From positions 41,894 to 105,893 of the forward strand of contig JABDIN010000030.1 of assembly GCA_013003715.1 (NCBI GenBank): a stretch of 64,000 bases of DNA, in the 5' to 3' direction. Positions within the stretch are counted from its first letter, which is position 1. Each line of letters begins with the position of its first letter. Origin of the DNA: Desulfobacteraceae bacterium. Lineage in GTDB: Bacteria > Desulfobacterota > Desulfobacteria > Desulfobacterales > Desulfosarcinaceae. Shown here in pieces: positions 53,706 to 62,823 of the stretch. A model generated the notes under the pieces. The model ran no database searches. It worked only from the letters and a program-made list of their open reading frames with translations, and was not told the DNA's origin. The position numbers and the translations under genes are program-made.

Positions 53706-54168
53706 TTTCAGTTTTAAAAACATTATCGGAAACGCCAAAAATGATTGAGTCCATAAACTTGAAGATAATGTATCCGGAGAAGTTTAATAAAACGCTATTG
53801 CAAAAGCTGAATCGCGCAATCGGCATGTGCCCTGTACGGCGAAGCCTTAATGATCAAATTGAGATTAAAACACAATTTATTACCGGATAAAGGTTCGCGT
53901 AAAAATATATTGACAAATTTTCGTGGGTCAGGCGCCCAGTCAGCAAGGCGCGAAAATCAAGAAATAGACGGCCAATTTCGTATTTTAGCAACGCCGCGGA
54001 ATGGGATGATCAGTCCTCGAAAATGTTACGTTATTTTTTCGCGAGCCCTAAGGCTTCCCTTTCCTGCCGCTTCTGCCCATTCCGCTCTTTTATGGCTGGA
54101 CAGAATCGGTATCCAAATCATATCATAAGACCCACTGCACCTGAGATACCGTTTTTCCAACCCATCAC
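53706..54168. other. Intergenic region containing repeat copy C
   Basis: 463 nt between the TRAP permease and a convergent MFS gene. It holds the 163-bp foldback repeat at 53888-54050. The remaining sequence is AT-rich with no supported gene; a short frame across the repeat is chance. Confidence 0.6.
53888..54050. mobile_element. 163-bp TA-bounded foldback repeat, copy C
   Basis: The same element as at 50961-51123, in the opposite orientation and of identical length. Bounded by TA. The left end is AAGGTTCGCGTAAAAATA and the right end is TTATTTTTTCGCGAGCCC. It includes CCCAGTCAGCAAGGCGCGAAA, also found in copy B. No coding content. Confidence 0.78.
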
Positions 54169-55437
54169 CTATTCAACCTTTGCCCCTGCGCTTAGCGATT
54201 CCCTGGACAGCAGGTATAACATTCCCGTCACAGCAAGGCATGCGGAGCAGATGATAAATACGGTCTGAAACGCGGCCGGGCCGAGCGTATCAGCCGGGAA
54301 AAAGTGCTGCATGACAGCGCCGAGACCTTGCAGGAATACGGCAGCGCCGGCCATGGTGAAAAAGTTGATCCCGGTCATGGCCGCACCAGCCTTGTCCAGG
54401 GGCACCAATTCCTTGATGTGTGAATACATGACCATCCCCGAGCTGCTGAAAACGCCACACAGAATGAAGAGAATGGAAAGCACGGTCACATCCACGGATT
54501 TCGGCAGCAATGCAATCACAAACAAAATACCGGACAAGCCTGCCAGACCCGTAATCACGACCCCTTTTCTCGTTTTAAATATTTGATCGGATAGATAACC
54601 GCATACGGGACCGCCGGTGATGACGCCGATATTCATGAATAAAAGCAGATTACCGGCGGTGACGGGTGGAAGATCCAGAACAATCATCAGATACGGTCCG
54701 GCCCACAAGGACTGGAACGCGGCAAATATGCCGTATCGGCAAAAGGTGCCGAAAGAAATAATCCAGTAGTCCTTGGTGTGGAACATTTTTGCGATTCCGG
54801 AAAGCGACTCCCGCAATGAGAGCGATGCGGTCTCATACGTCACCTTTACAGGCTCATCGGGACGGTCAGCGACAATGAAATAAAACAACAACACCAACAA
54901 GAGATTGGCCCCGGCGAAAAAGGTAAAGGTCAGGCGCCATCCAAAGGATTGAACCAACAGTACCAGCGGCGTGGCGGCCATCAGGTTGCCGGCGGTGCCG
55001 ACAGCCGTCAGTACCGCGATAAGTGTGGCAAACCGGCCCGGACCGAACCAGACGGTGAGCAGTTTTAGCGGCCCCATCAGGTTGCAGGCCATGCCGATAC
55101 CCAGCAACATGCGCCCCAGCATCAGTCCCTCGTAGCTGTCCGACCAGGCAAAAATCAAGGCGCCCATGACGGCTGCAACGGATAGCAAGGTAATGGTAAG
55201 ACGCGCCCCGAGACGATCCAGAAAAATACCAATCGGAATCTGGGCAAGGGCGAAAACATAGAAAAAAGCGGCGGACATAAGACTCAACTGCCGGGTGCTC
55301 AGGCCGATGTCCGCTATTAATTGCGGCGCAATAACCGCAATGGACCCCCTGTAAAACTGAGACAGCAGAAACAGCAGGGCGGATAGGATAAAGACAAACC
55401 ACCGCCTGTAATCATCACTGAGAGATGAGTAATTCAT
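54169..55437 (-). CDS. MFS transporter
   Basis: A 422-residue, 12-helix major facilitator. The loop after helix 2 reads IPIGIFLDRLGARLTITL, the usual G-x-L-x-D-R-x-G-x-R motif. Helix 5 has the AGNLMAATPLVLLVQSFGWRL stretch typical of organic-anion porters. The substrate is unknown. It starts 6 nt after the two CoA-transferase genes, so it probably imports the acid they activate. Confidence 0.88.
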   Translation of the reverse strand: MNYSSLSDDYRRWFVFILSALLFLLSQFYRGSIAVIAPQLIADIGLSTRQLSLMSAAFFYVFALAQIPIGIFLDRLGARLTITLLSVAAVMGALIFAWSDSYEGLMLGRMLLGIGMACNLMGPLKLLTVWFGPGRFATLIAVLTAVGTAGNLMAATPLVLLVQSFGWRLTFTFFAGANLLLVLLFYFIVADRPDEPVKVTYETASLSLRESLSGIAKMFHTKDYWIISFGTFCRYGIFAAFQSLWAGPYLMIVLDLPPVTAGNLLLFMNIGVITGGPVCGYLSDQIFKTRKGVVITGLAGLSGILFVIALLPKSVDVTVLSILFILCGVFSSSGMVMYSHIKELVPLDKAGAAMTGINFFTMAGAAVFLQGLGAVMQHFFPADTLGPAAFQTVFIICSACLAVTGMLYLLSRESLSAGAKVE

Positions 55438-55443
55438 GAAATA

Positions 55444-56208
55444 TTATAATATCAGCCGTTGCGGATCGCATTTTTCCCGCAAAATCTGTAATTCGTTGTC
55501 ACTGGGCGGCCGGGTGGGAACGGCATCGACGACATCGACGACAAATTCCATATTATCGAGGATGCGATCCGGAGTGACATCGGGGTAATAGCTGTCAAGA
55601 TACATTTTTCGGGAATCGGATGAAAAACGGAATATCCCCATATTGGTGATCACCACCGATGGACCACCGTCAGGCAGGCCCGTCTTTTTCCTGCCCTCCG
55701 GCCCGTCAATCCAACCCGGGCTGGTGAAATAGTCGAGGGTTCGAACAAACTTTCGTTTTTCGAGACTCATGAAGATGATGGTACGATTGACAAAGGAGGC
55801 CACATCACACGCCCCGCCGCTGCCGGGGAAGCGCACCTTGGGCCGGTGGTAGTCGCCGATGGATGTGGAATTGAGGTTGCCGTATATATCGATCTGGGCC
55901 GCACCCATGATGCCCACCACCTGTCGGCCGGTGAAACGGTTTTGCATGGTGGCAAAGGCATCCGCCAGGCTGCCGTTCACCGCCGTCCAGTACATGACAC
56001 GGGGATCGCCCACTGCCAGCGGGACTTCCTCCAGTTTTGAGTCAATGGCTCCGGTTTCAAAAAAAATAAAGGAATCCGGCGCACTGATGTGTTTGGCGGC
56101 CATGGCCGCCAGCATGGATATCCCGGTACCGCAGAATACAATATCGCCGTCGTTGATTTCCCGTACCGCGGCAATGGTCATCATTTCACGCAGGGTATAT
56201 TCACTCAT
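55444..56208 (-). CDS. CoA-transferase family I, subunit B (glutaconate CoA-transferase type)
   Basis: 254 residues. FFETGAIDSK (Glu 51) aligns with the catalytic glutamate region of GctB. QVVGIMGAAQIDIYGNLNST and VRFPGSGGACDVASFV are further family signatures. With subunit A it would move CoA between acids; the substrate is unknown. Homologues include glutaconate CoA-transferase and the steroid-ring hydrolase IpdB. GGAG lies 7 nt before the ATG, and only 3 nt separate it from subunit A. Confidence 0.9.
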   Translation of the reverse strand: MSEYTLREMMTIAAVREINDGDIVFCGTGISMLAAMAAKHISAPDSFIFFETGAIDSKLEEVPLAVGDPRVMYWTAVNGSLADAFATMQNRFTGRQVVGIMGAAQIDIYGNLNSTSIGDYHRPKVRFPGSGGACDVASFVNRTIIFMSLEKRKFVRTLDYFTSPGWIDGPEGRKKTGLPDGGPSVVITNMGIFRFSSDSRKMYLDSYYPDVTPDRILDNMEFVVDVVDAVPTRPPSDNELQILREKCDPQRLIL

Positions 56209-56211
56209 GCT

Positions 56212-57189
56212 TTATCTCCGGTCCAGTCCTGTTGCATATCCCGTGCGCTCATCCGCCCGGATGGCATCCAATTGCGCCGGATTGATTTTAGCCAACAATT
56301 GTTCATGGGTTTCGGGGCCGTATATAAAATTCTGCAGATATTTCTTATAGCGGATATCATCGGCTGCATCCTGTTTGTAGTGGTTCAGATAGGCCGGGTC
56401 ATAGTCATAGCGCCCGAAACAGGCTGTGGGGAAAGCCCCCCAGGGCACATGGACCACGGCATCCACGCAAAAAGGGGGCACCTGGTTGCGGTCCGGGTCG
56501 GATTTGAGTTCGTCCGTATCCACCAGTTCTTCACAGGTGACGATCAGATGCCGTGAGGCCTTGGCCTGCTCCACATCAACAAAGGGAAGGCCGTTGATCC
56601 TGGACAACCCGTCAGCATCCGCTTTTTGCACATGGATGATGGTCACGTCCGGGTTAATGGCCGGTACCAGCACCACCTTGGGGGTGTCGGCCCAGGTGCC
56701 GAACGGATTATCCAGAACAACCAATTTTTCATCGGGCAGTTTGATATCGTTTTGACGCTCGGTTTTCTGAAATCCCCATTGCCGGATGAGGTCCGTGCCC
56801 AATCCGGATCGCGTGGGCAGAAAAGGGACACCCATGGCCCCGGCCATGAACCGGAGGGTCATCTGGTAGTTGGAGTAATCCTCGAAACCGATATCTCCCC
56901 GTTCGATTGCTTTACGGAATCGAATACAGGTGGGGGCAAATCGTCCGCTGCCGGCGTAAGCGATTTCAAGACGCGCCACGCAACCCGCTCCGATCAATTC
57001 ATCCACCCCCTGCCCGTTGGAGTGGGCATACAGATGCAAACCCTTTTTGTGTTGGCGGATGATTTCATACACGGCAGCCATGGGATTGCGGTTGATGGTA
57101 AACCCGCCGATGGAAATATGGGCACCATCAGGGACATACGTCTCAATGGCCGATTTCAGGTCTATCACTTTCGTGTGGGACGCGCCCAT
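56212..57189 (-). CDS. CoA-transferase family I, subunit A (glutaconate CoA-transferase type)
   Basis: 325 residues. PDGAHISIGGFTINRNPMAA (about 20-40) contains the SxGG oxyanion/CoA-binding region. EIAYAGSGRFAPTCIRFRKA and VLVPAINPDVTIIHVQKADA follow, as in GctA/IpdA. AAGGAG precedes the ATG. It is first in a three-gene unit with subunit B and an MFS transporter. Confidence 0.9.
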   Translation of the reverse strand: MGASHTKVIDLKSAIETYVPDGAHISIGGFTINRNPMAAVYEIIRQHKKGLHLYAHSNGQGVDELIGAGCVARLEIAYAGSGRFAPTCIRFRKAIERGDIGFEDYSNYQMTLRFMAGAMGVPFLPTRSGLGTDLIRQWGFQKTERQNDIKLPDEKLVVLDNPFGTWADTPKVVLVPAINPDVTIIHVQKADADGLSRINGLPFVDVEQAKASRHLIVTCEELVDTDELKSDPDRNQVPPFCVDAVVHVPWGAFPTACFGRYDYDPAYLNHYKQDAADDIRYKKYLQNFIYGPETHEQLLAKINPAQLDAIRADERTGYATGLDRR

Positions 57190-57314
57190 TCAATTCTCCT
57201 TCGCTGTCATGGAAGTCGAGCTGCCGGGCGTCATCATCGGTAACGCCGGGGCTGCTATGGCCTAAATACATTTACCGTCAACGGAGAAAAAATGTATTAT
57301 ACTGGTGCATTTTG

Positions 57315-58205
57315 TCAAGATGTTTGAAAAACCTTGATGATGCGCTTCAACACGGATCGGATGCCCATGGGATCGTACCCCATTTCAAAAGCACGGGAAC
57401 TGTCCAGGGAAACATCCCGTGGACGTGGCGCGGGCATGGGGACATCCCGTTGGTGGACGGCGTTGATATTGGCCCCTTCCACCCCGGCATGGGACGCGAT
57501 GATCCGGCCGATATCGTAACGGGAGACGGTGATGCGGCCGCCCAGATGAATGACACCGCTCAATCCAGGGGTAAATTTCAGTATCCCTTTGGCGGCACAA
57601 TCGATATCCACCGGTGTGCGATATTCGTCGATAAAAAGATTTAACGGATCACCGTTCAGGATGGACATCACCATCTGTCGTGCGAATCCTATTTTCATGG
57701 ACCCGGAAAAACCGACCATCAGCGGCATGCGGCAGACCAGGGCATCGGGATTCGCAATTAATATTTTAATTTCGGCTTCGGCTTTCTGCTCGCCATAAAC
57801 GCTTACCGGATTTACCGCATCCTCCTCGGTATAAGGGGGCTGTTGTCCGTCAAAAATCAAATCCGTGGATGTAAAACCGAAACAGACATGGCCGTCCGCA
57901 CAAAGGGTGGCGAGATCAAGCGCGGATTGGACGTTGATCCGGGATGTTTCCGCCGGATGAAGTTGGCAATAATTCGGATCACCCACAGCGGCCGCATGGA
58001 CAACAATTTGGGGCCGGACCTCGGAGATCAGCGTTTTCACCTCCGGGTACCGGGTCAGATCACACTGTATGCTGTGTACGCCTTTTATCCCCACCGGATT
58101 GGACAAATAAGTCCCGAAGACCGTATACATGGGCATTGCCTGCCGGCAAAGCGCCCAGCCCAGGAATCCGCCTGCACCGGTAATGAGTATCTTATCTCTT
58201 TTCAT
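57315..58205 (-). CDS. RmlD-like NAD(P)-dependent sugar reductase / epimerase family protein
   Basis: A 296-residue extended short-chain dehydrogenase. The dinucleotide motif ILITGAGGFLGWALCRQAM is at residues 6-24. The VVHAAAVGDPNYCQ region and the catalytic SVYGEQKAEAE (Tyr-x3-Lys) follow. It is closest in pattern to dTDP-4-dehydrorhamnose reductase (RmlD) or MAT2B proteins. No rml genes are nearby, so the substrate is unknown. Transcribed alone. Confidence 0.85.
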   Translation of the reverse strand: MKRDKILITGAGGFLGWALCRQAMPMYTVFGTYLSNPVGIKGVHSIQCDLTRYPEVKTLISEVRPQIVVHAAAVGDPNYCQLHPAETSRINVQSALDLATLCADGHVCFGFTSTDLIFDGQQPPYTEEDAVNPVSVYGEQKAEAEIKILIANPDALVCRMPLMVGFSGSMKIGFARQMVMSILNGDPLNLFIDEYRTPVDIDCAAKGILKFTPGLSGVIHLGGRITVSRYDIGRIIASHAGVEGANINAVHQRDVPMPAPRPRDVSLDSSRAFEMGYDPMGIRSVLKRIIKVFQTS

Positions 58206-58518
58206 TCAGGTACCCGGCATCTTAAGTTGCCGAGGGGAATATCAATCATCCGAATCCTATTTCCCGACGGTGGTATGCAATTCACGTTAAGCTGAACCCT
58301 ATCCTGATCCCGATCATCCATCATGATAACTCTTGACAGAACGCACGCCCCAATCTATCCCTGTTCCATCAATGATGGTGATTGCCCCATCGGTGATGCC
58401 GGACCGGAAACCCGCATGAAATATTACATAACCCGTTCATACCTGCAACCAGTTACGCAACGGATCATCCTGAACATGCCCGGCAGTATTGGCTGCCGTG
58501 TTAAATTCGGAGACTGCC
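58206..58518. other. Intergenic region between divergent genes, 313 nt
   Basis: Separates the RmlD-like gene from the AAA ATPase gene. It holds the GGAG ribosome site of the latter at the right end. No clear promoter, repeat or gene was recognised. Confidence 0.5.
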
Positions 58519-59247
58519 ATGTTCCTGAAACAAATCGACTTGGATTCAGACAACTTCCCGACCACCGAGTTCTATCCATTCACCCTTGACTCGTTTCTTG
58601 ATTTTTCCCCGATCGTGCTGGATACACCGGTGACCTATTTCATCGGTGAGAACGGTACCGGGAAAAGCACCCTGCTGGAGGCTCTTGCCTGGCGCTGCGG
58701 CATCCATATCTGGCGGGACGACGATACCAAGCGGGTTGACGATAATCCCTACGAAAAAAAATTGTACGAATATGTGCGGACCGAATGGTACAACGGCTGG
58801 GTGGCGGGTGCTTACTTCTCTTCGGACCTGTTCACCGACTTTAACCGGAATCTGGAATTATGGGCGATCGATGATCCGAGAATGCTGGATTACTATGGCG
58901 GCAAATCCCTTATCAGCCAATCCCACGGCCAATCCCAGATGAGTTACTTTAAAAGCAGGTATCAACGGAAAGGATTGTATCTGCTGGACGAACCTGAAAC
59001 CGCCCTTTCCCCCAAAAGCCAAATCGAGTTTTTGGAATTATTGATGAATGCCACACAGGATGGGAATGCTCAATTTATCATTGTCACCCATTCGCCCATT
59101 ATCCTGGCCTATCCGGGCGCTGCCATCCATAGCTTCGATCATGCGCCGATCCGTCGATTGTCCTACAAAGAAACGGATTATTACACCATATACAAGGACT
59201 TCATGAACAATCCCGAATCCTACATCAAATATTGCTCCGGCGGATAA
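58519..59247 (+). CDS. ABC/AAA-type ATPase (RecF/SMC-like, single domain)
   Basis: 242 residues. Walker A is FIGENGTGKSTLLEALAW (about 38-55), and Walker B with the downstream H-loop is YLLDEPETALSPKSQ and FIIVTHSPIILAYPGA. There is no membrane or binding partner next to it, so it is not a normal ABC importer; it resembles stand-alone AAA_21/predicted ATPase proteins. GGAG lies 6 nt before ATG 58519; the frame is open upstream without a better site. Function unknown. Confidence 0.85.
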   Translation: MFLKQIDLDSDNFPTTEFYPFTLDSFLDFSPIVLDTPVTYFIGENGTGKSTLLEALAWRCGIHIWRDDDTKRVDDNPYEKKLYEYVRTEWYNGWVAGAYFSSDLFTDFNRNLELWAIDDPRMLDYYGGKSLISQSHGQSQMSYFKSRYQRKGLYLLDEPETALSPKSQIEFLELLMNATQDGNAQFIIVTHSPIILAYPGAAIHSFDHAPIRRLSYKETDYYTIYKDFMNNPESYIKYCSGG

Positions 59248-59492
59248 ATACGCAAAACTCGTATGTCTGGTTTATGGGAAGCGATGGCTGCAAGAAGGCC
59301 TGTCCCCAGTACGTTCCGCCGGAAACTCATTACGCGAATCAGCGATACGTCCTTTTACCTGTTTAGTTGCCGGATTAATTATACCGCGTCCCGTGTCAAT
59401 GGTGACCGGTTGACAGAAACAGCGATATAAACCATCACTTTTTTATCGTTTAGGACGAATACCAATATTTTCAACAGAAGGCTTTCAGCAAG

Positions 59493-60473
59493 ATGGACAT
59501 ACTCATAGCATCCCTTGATCATACACTACGGCTGGTTTTTCGCATGGGGGTCATCATGTTCATCAGCCTGTTCGGTGTGGAAATTCTGGTGCAGTTGGGT
59601 GTCATGAAATATCTGAAACCCATGGGCAAGCCTGTGGCCCGGCTGGCCAATCTTCCCTCCGAGAGCGCCCTGAGCTTTCTGTCGGCCATCGGATCCATGA
59701 TCGCCGCCCACACCATGACCGCACAATTTCATCAGGACGGCCGACTGAACAATCGGGAGATGGTGGCAACCGGTGTACTGAACACCGTCCCGTTCCATTT
59801 CAAGGAGACCCTGACGTTTCAATTGCCCATTGTCCTTCCGCTGTTGGGTATGAAATTGTGCATGATCTATATCGCGGCGTTTTGGTTGGCCGGTGTAATC
59901 AAAATTTGTTTTGTCATCGTCTACGGACGGTTACTAGTACCCCGGCGCCGGGAAGCATCGGACGCCTTTGATGCACTGGAATGCAACCCGGCTGATCAGG
60001 ATTGCTCCCCGAGGCCATTCGCCCGGTTGCTGAGGGACGCCTGGGAAAAGCGAAAAAAGATGTTCCTGCGGATGATACTTCTTCTTTTTTTCGTGACACT
60101 GGCGGTGCAGCTCCTGATGAATTCCGGTGCCATGGTGGCATTTGAGCGGCTTATCATTCCCATGACTTCTCTGCTCAAGCTGCCGGCCGCCGTGATCGGC
60201 CCCATTACCGCTTATATCTTGAGCCCCACCGTGGGAATCACCTACATGTCGAACCTGCTTGAAGAACGGCTGGTGACGGAATCACATGCCATCATCGCCT
60301 TGTTCGCCGGCTCACTTCTCATGATCCCGGCAACCCGTCTCCGACGCACCCTGCCGCGCTATACGGCGATTTTCGGACTTAAGTCCGGACTGCACATCGG
60401 CGGATTAACCACTGTGCTGAGCATGTCGTCCCGGGCGGTGATGTTGGTGTGGGTGCTCGTATTTTTCCGGTGA
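59493..60473 (+). CDS. Nucleoside-recognition (Gate) domain membrane protein
   Basis: 326 residues with about eight membrane helices and two Gate/nucleoside-recognition repeats. FRMGVIMFISLFGVEILVQLG at the start and FVTLAVQLLMNSGAM after the central soluble loop begin the two halves. It is related to YjiH/SpmA-type proteins, whose substrate is not established. The loop between (about 150-190) is charged. The ribosome site is weak (AGAAGG, 11 nt upstream). Confidence 0.83.
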   Translation: MDILIASLDHTLRLVFRMGVIMFISLFGVEILVQLGVMKYLKPMGKPVARLANLPSESALSFLSAIGSMIAAHTMTAQFHQDGRLNNREMVATGVLNTVPFHFKETLTFQLPIVLPLLGMKLCMIYIAAFWLAGVIKICFVIVYGRLLVPRRREASDAFDALECNPADQDCSPRPFARLLRDAWEKRKKMFLRMILLLFFVTLAVQLLMNSGAMVAFERLIIPMTSLLKLPAAVIGPITAYILSPTVGITYMSNLLEERLVTESHAIIALFAGSLLMIPATRLRRTLPRYTAIFGLKSGLHIGGLTTVLSMSSRAVMLVWVLVFFR

Positions 60474-60580
60474 AATTCCCTTCGGATCCGATTCTGTGCC
60501 GAAACCAGTATTTGCTGCTGCCGGGCCCTTGAAGCCAGTACTCGCCCGAATACATCCAAAATTTCACAGCATCACTGCAA

Positions 60581-61258
60581 TCAGGCGAGAGACAACAGAT
60601 CGGCCAGACTTTTCAATCTTATGTCTGCGGTCTGCTCCTCAACACCGATCACGGTGTCCTCGCCACCCACGAGATATCCGGCATGCATTCCTGCATCCCT
60701 TGCCGCCACGATGTCATTAACGGAATCACCGACAAAAAGGACCTGGTGCGGACGGATACCCACTTGGCCTGCGGCGGCAATGAGTCCTCCGGGATGGGGT
60801 TTCAGATATGAGACATGGTTGCGGGAGATCACACAATCAAAAAAGGGTTTGATGTGAAGCTTTTCCATGGCTGTCGACAATACCGCTTCACCGATATTGC
60901 TGACCATGGCAAGCTTGAATTTACGCGCCTTAAGCGTAGTGAGAACCGCATGGGCTTCCGGCAATAATTGCCAGCGGGTGAGTGCATCCGCGTCGTAGCG
61001 GTCATACACCTCGTGAACCAGATCCAGCGCCCGGGTACCGGCCGAAGCATCGTTACCTTTCGTCAGATCGTATACACGGTTTAAAATCTGCGCATAATTC
61101 GGATTTCCACCCAGCATCCGCGGTGTAACACCCAGCAGTTCGAGCGCTTCAAGTACTTCCTTGATCGCCGGTACGATTCTCCATTGAAAGTTGACGAGTG
61201 TCCCTTCAAAATCAAAAAAAATTCCCCGGATCTTTTCCGGACCGGTCAATTCCGTCAT
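60581..61258 (-). CDS. HAD-family hydrolase (phosphatase)
   Basis: 225 residues. Motif I is IFFDFEGTLVNF; its first Asp is the nucleophile, but the second position is Glu rather than the usual Asp (DxE in place of DxD). Motif II is AMVSNIGEAV, motif III is the Lys in SYLKPHPG, and motif IV is VLFVGDSVNDIVAARDAG. It resembles phosphoglycolate phosphatase-like proteins. The DxE change in the nucleophile motif suggests altered substrate range or activity. AAGGAG precedes the ATG. Confidence 0.88.
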   Translation of the reverse strand: MTELTGPEKIRGIFFDFEGTLVNFQWRIVPAIKEVLEALELLGVTPRMLGGNPNYAQILNRVYDLTKGNDASAGTRALDLVHEVYDRYDADALTRWQLLPEAHAVLTTLKARKFKLAMVSNIGEAVLSTAMEKLHIKPFFDCVISRNHVSYLKPHPGGLIAAAGQVGIRPHQVLFVGDSVNDIVAARDAGMHAGYLVGGEDTVIGVEEQTADIRLKSLADLLSLA

Positions 61259-61373
61259 TTTCAGGCTCCTTGGTGAGATGTAATATCAGGCCATGGATCG
61301 TCTGCTGATCATACCCCAGTTTACGCACTCACGGCAACTATCGTCAATCGATATGGCACAATGATAATGGCAA

Positions 61374-61449
61374 ATGACAAAATCCAAATGCCAAATGAAG
61401 GAATGCTGTCATTTTATCTTCACCTTATCGTCAAAGCGATCTTTAAAAT
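61374..61449 (+). repeat. Dispersed intergenic repeat copy
   Basis: Matches the reverse complement of 40789-40873 over about 66 nt (57 identical by eye), including CACCTTATCGTCAAAGCGAT versus CACTTTATCGTCAATGCGAT. Shorter relatives of its left part occur near 19249-19300 and 62686-62725. Confidence 0.65.
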
Positions 61450-61488
61450 AGATGAGAGGGTGGAAAAAAACGAATCGGAATTTCCGAA

Positions 61489-61506
61489 TATCTTGACATC
61501 AAGATA
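61489..61506 (+). promoter_or_regulatory. Palindromic operator for the MarR-type regulator
   Basis: TATCTTGA-CA-TCAAGATA is a perfect 8-2-8 inverted repeat. It overlaps the -35 box of the promoter at 61493-61520, directly in front of the marR gene. It resembles operators of MarR/MhqR-type repressors, which control quinone reductases. Autorepression of the marR-wrbA pair is therefore likely. Confidence 0.72.
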
Positions 61507-61520
61507 TTGTGCGTTATCTT
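61493..61520 (+). promoter_or_regulatory. Promoter of marR-wrbA
   Basis: TTGACA (61493-61498), a 16-nt spacer and TATCTT (61515-61520). The predicted first base falls on or next to the ATG at 61527, which would make the transcript leaderless. Confidence 0.6.
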
Positions 61521-61526
61521 GTCCTT

Positions 61527-61982
61527 ATGGAAACCGGACCCCACATACGGCTCGTACTATGGAAAGCCGCCAAAGCCGTCGAAAAAGAAGACCAGGCAAG
61601 TATTATCAACACCGGACTTTGTCTGACAGATTTTTCTATACTCGAAGCATTGTTACACAAAGGCCCTTTGCCCATCAACCGGATCGGCGGCAAAATACTG
61701 CTAAGCAGCGGATCGATGACAGCGGCCATCAATCGCCTGCAATCCGGCGGATATGTCAAACGGATCAAGGATGAAACCGACGGGCGCTATTTTCATGTTC
61801 ATTTGACGGCATCCGGGCAAAGAATGATTACAGAGGCTTATGGAAACCATAAAAAAAACCTCGACCACCTCTTTGATGTGTTGACGGAGGCGGAAAAAAC
61901 CGAGTTCGTGCGGTTATTAAAAAAAATTGGCTACCATGCCGGTGAATTTAAATCACTCCCGGTATTGGGAAAGGAGAAGTAA
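61527..61982 (+). CDS. MarR-family transcriptional regulator
   Basis: 151 residues with a winged helix-turn-helix. The recognition part includes [20 protein letters not shown] and the wing [20 protein letters not shown]. Helices on both ends serve dimerisation. I use ATG 61527; GTG 61509 is in frame but lies inside the promoter. No ribosome site precedes either codon, in line with a leaderless message. The gene is followed after one base by wrbA, so it most likely senses quinones or oxidants and represses both genes. Confidence 0.88.
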   Translation: METGPHIRLVLWKAAKAVEKEDQASIINTGLCLTDFSILEALLHKGPLPINRIGGKILLSSGSMTAAINRLQSGGYVKRIKDETDGRYFHVHLTASGQRMITEAYGNHKKNLDHLFDVLTEAEKTEFVRLLKKIGYHAGEFKSLPVLGKEK

Positions 61983-61983
61983 C

Positions 61984-62595
61984 ATGAAAGTACTCATCGT
62001 ATTTCATTCAACATACGGGCATTTATATAAAATGGCGGAAGCGATAGTGGAAGGCGTTCAACAGGTCCGGGGGGCTGAAGCCGCACTCCGTCGGGTTCCG
62101 GAAACCCTGACCGATGAAATTTTGGGGCAGATGGGTGCAGCGGATGCACAGAAATCCATGGCACATATACCGGTGGCCACCGTTGAAGAGTTAGCCTCGG
62201 CAGATGCCATCATATTCGGAACGCCCACGAGATTCGGCAATATGTGCGGACAGATGCGCCAGTTCCTCGATGGCACCGGACAACTCTGGATGAAGGGGTC
62301 ACTGGTGGGCAAGGTCGGCAGCGTGTTTGCAGCCAGTGCCACACAGCATGGGGGGCAGGAATCGACCATCCTTTCATTCCACACGACACTCTTACATCAG
62401 GGCATGGTGGTTGTGGGCCTCCCCTATACATTCCAGGGACAAATGCGCATCGATGAAATCACCGGCGGCTCACCCTATGGCGCGACCACCATTGCCGGCG
62501 GATCAGGAGAGCGGATGCCCAGCGAAAATGAACTCGACGCCGCACGGTTCCAGGGGAAACACGTGGCCGAGATTGCCGCCAAGCTGAAAGGCTAA
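61984..62595 (+). CDS. wrbA: NAD(P)H:quinone oxidoreductase WrbA
   Basis: A 203-residue flavodoxin-like FMN enzyme that reduces quinones by two electrons, avoiding semiquinones. The FMN phosphate loop is [34 protein letters not shown] and [16 protein letters not shown] are hallmarks of the WrbA family. GGAGAAG precedes the ATG. It is co-transcribed with the MarR regulator. Confidence 0.95.
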   Translation: MKVLIVFHSTYGHLYKMAEAIVEGVQQVRGAEAALRRVPETLTDEILGQMGAADAQKSMAHIPVATVEELASADAIIFGTPTRFGNMCGQMRQFLDGTGQLWMKGSLVGKVGSVFAASATQHGGQESTILSFHTTLLHQGMVVVGLPYTFQGQMRIDEITGGSPYGATTIAGGSGERMPSENELDAARFQGKHVAEIAAKLKG

Positions 62596-62644
62596 GGCGT
62601 GCGGAATCAACCGCCACACACACGGATAATGGTGTGAGGGATCA

Positions 62645-62676
62645 CATCGTTCCCATGCGGGTGCATGGGAACGATG
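62645..62676. repeat. Perfect 14-bp palindrome, REP-like
   Basis: CATCGTTCCCATGC and its exact complement are separated by four bases, 50 nt after wrbA. There is no T-run. The sequence belongs to the widespread GTTCCCA-type palindromes found between genes in many proteobacteria. Confidence 0.6.
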
Positions 62677-62823
62677 GCGGAATGGAATGTCAAATTACAA
62701 AGCCCAAATTTCAAATGAAGGATTTCTGCCTGGTTTTAAAAGATCGAATCGCACCGCGAAGTATACGAATATAATCACAATTTAACCTTGTAATTTAAAA
62801 GCATATGTTTTATTTTGCAAGGT

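Noticed and set aside
53850..54128. A 92-codon frame across repeat copy C
   Set aside because: The repeat is non-coding in its other copies, where this frame is not kept.
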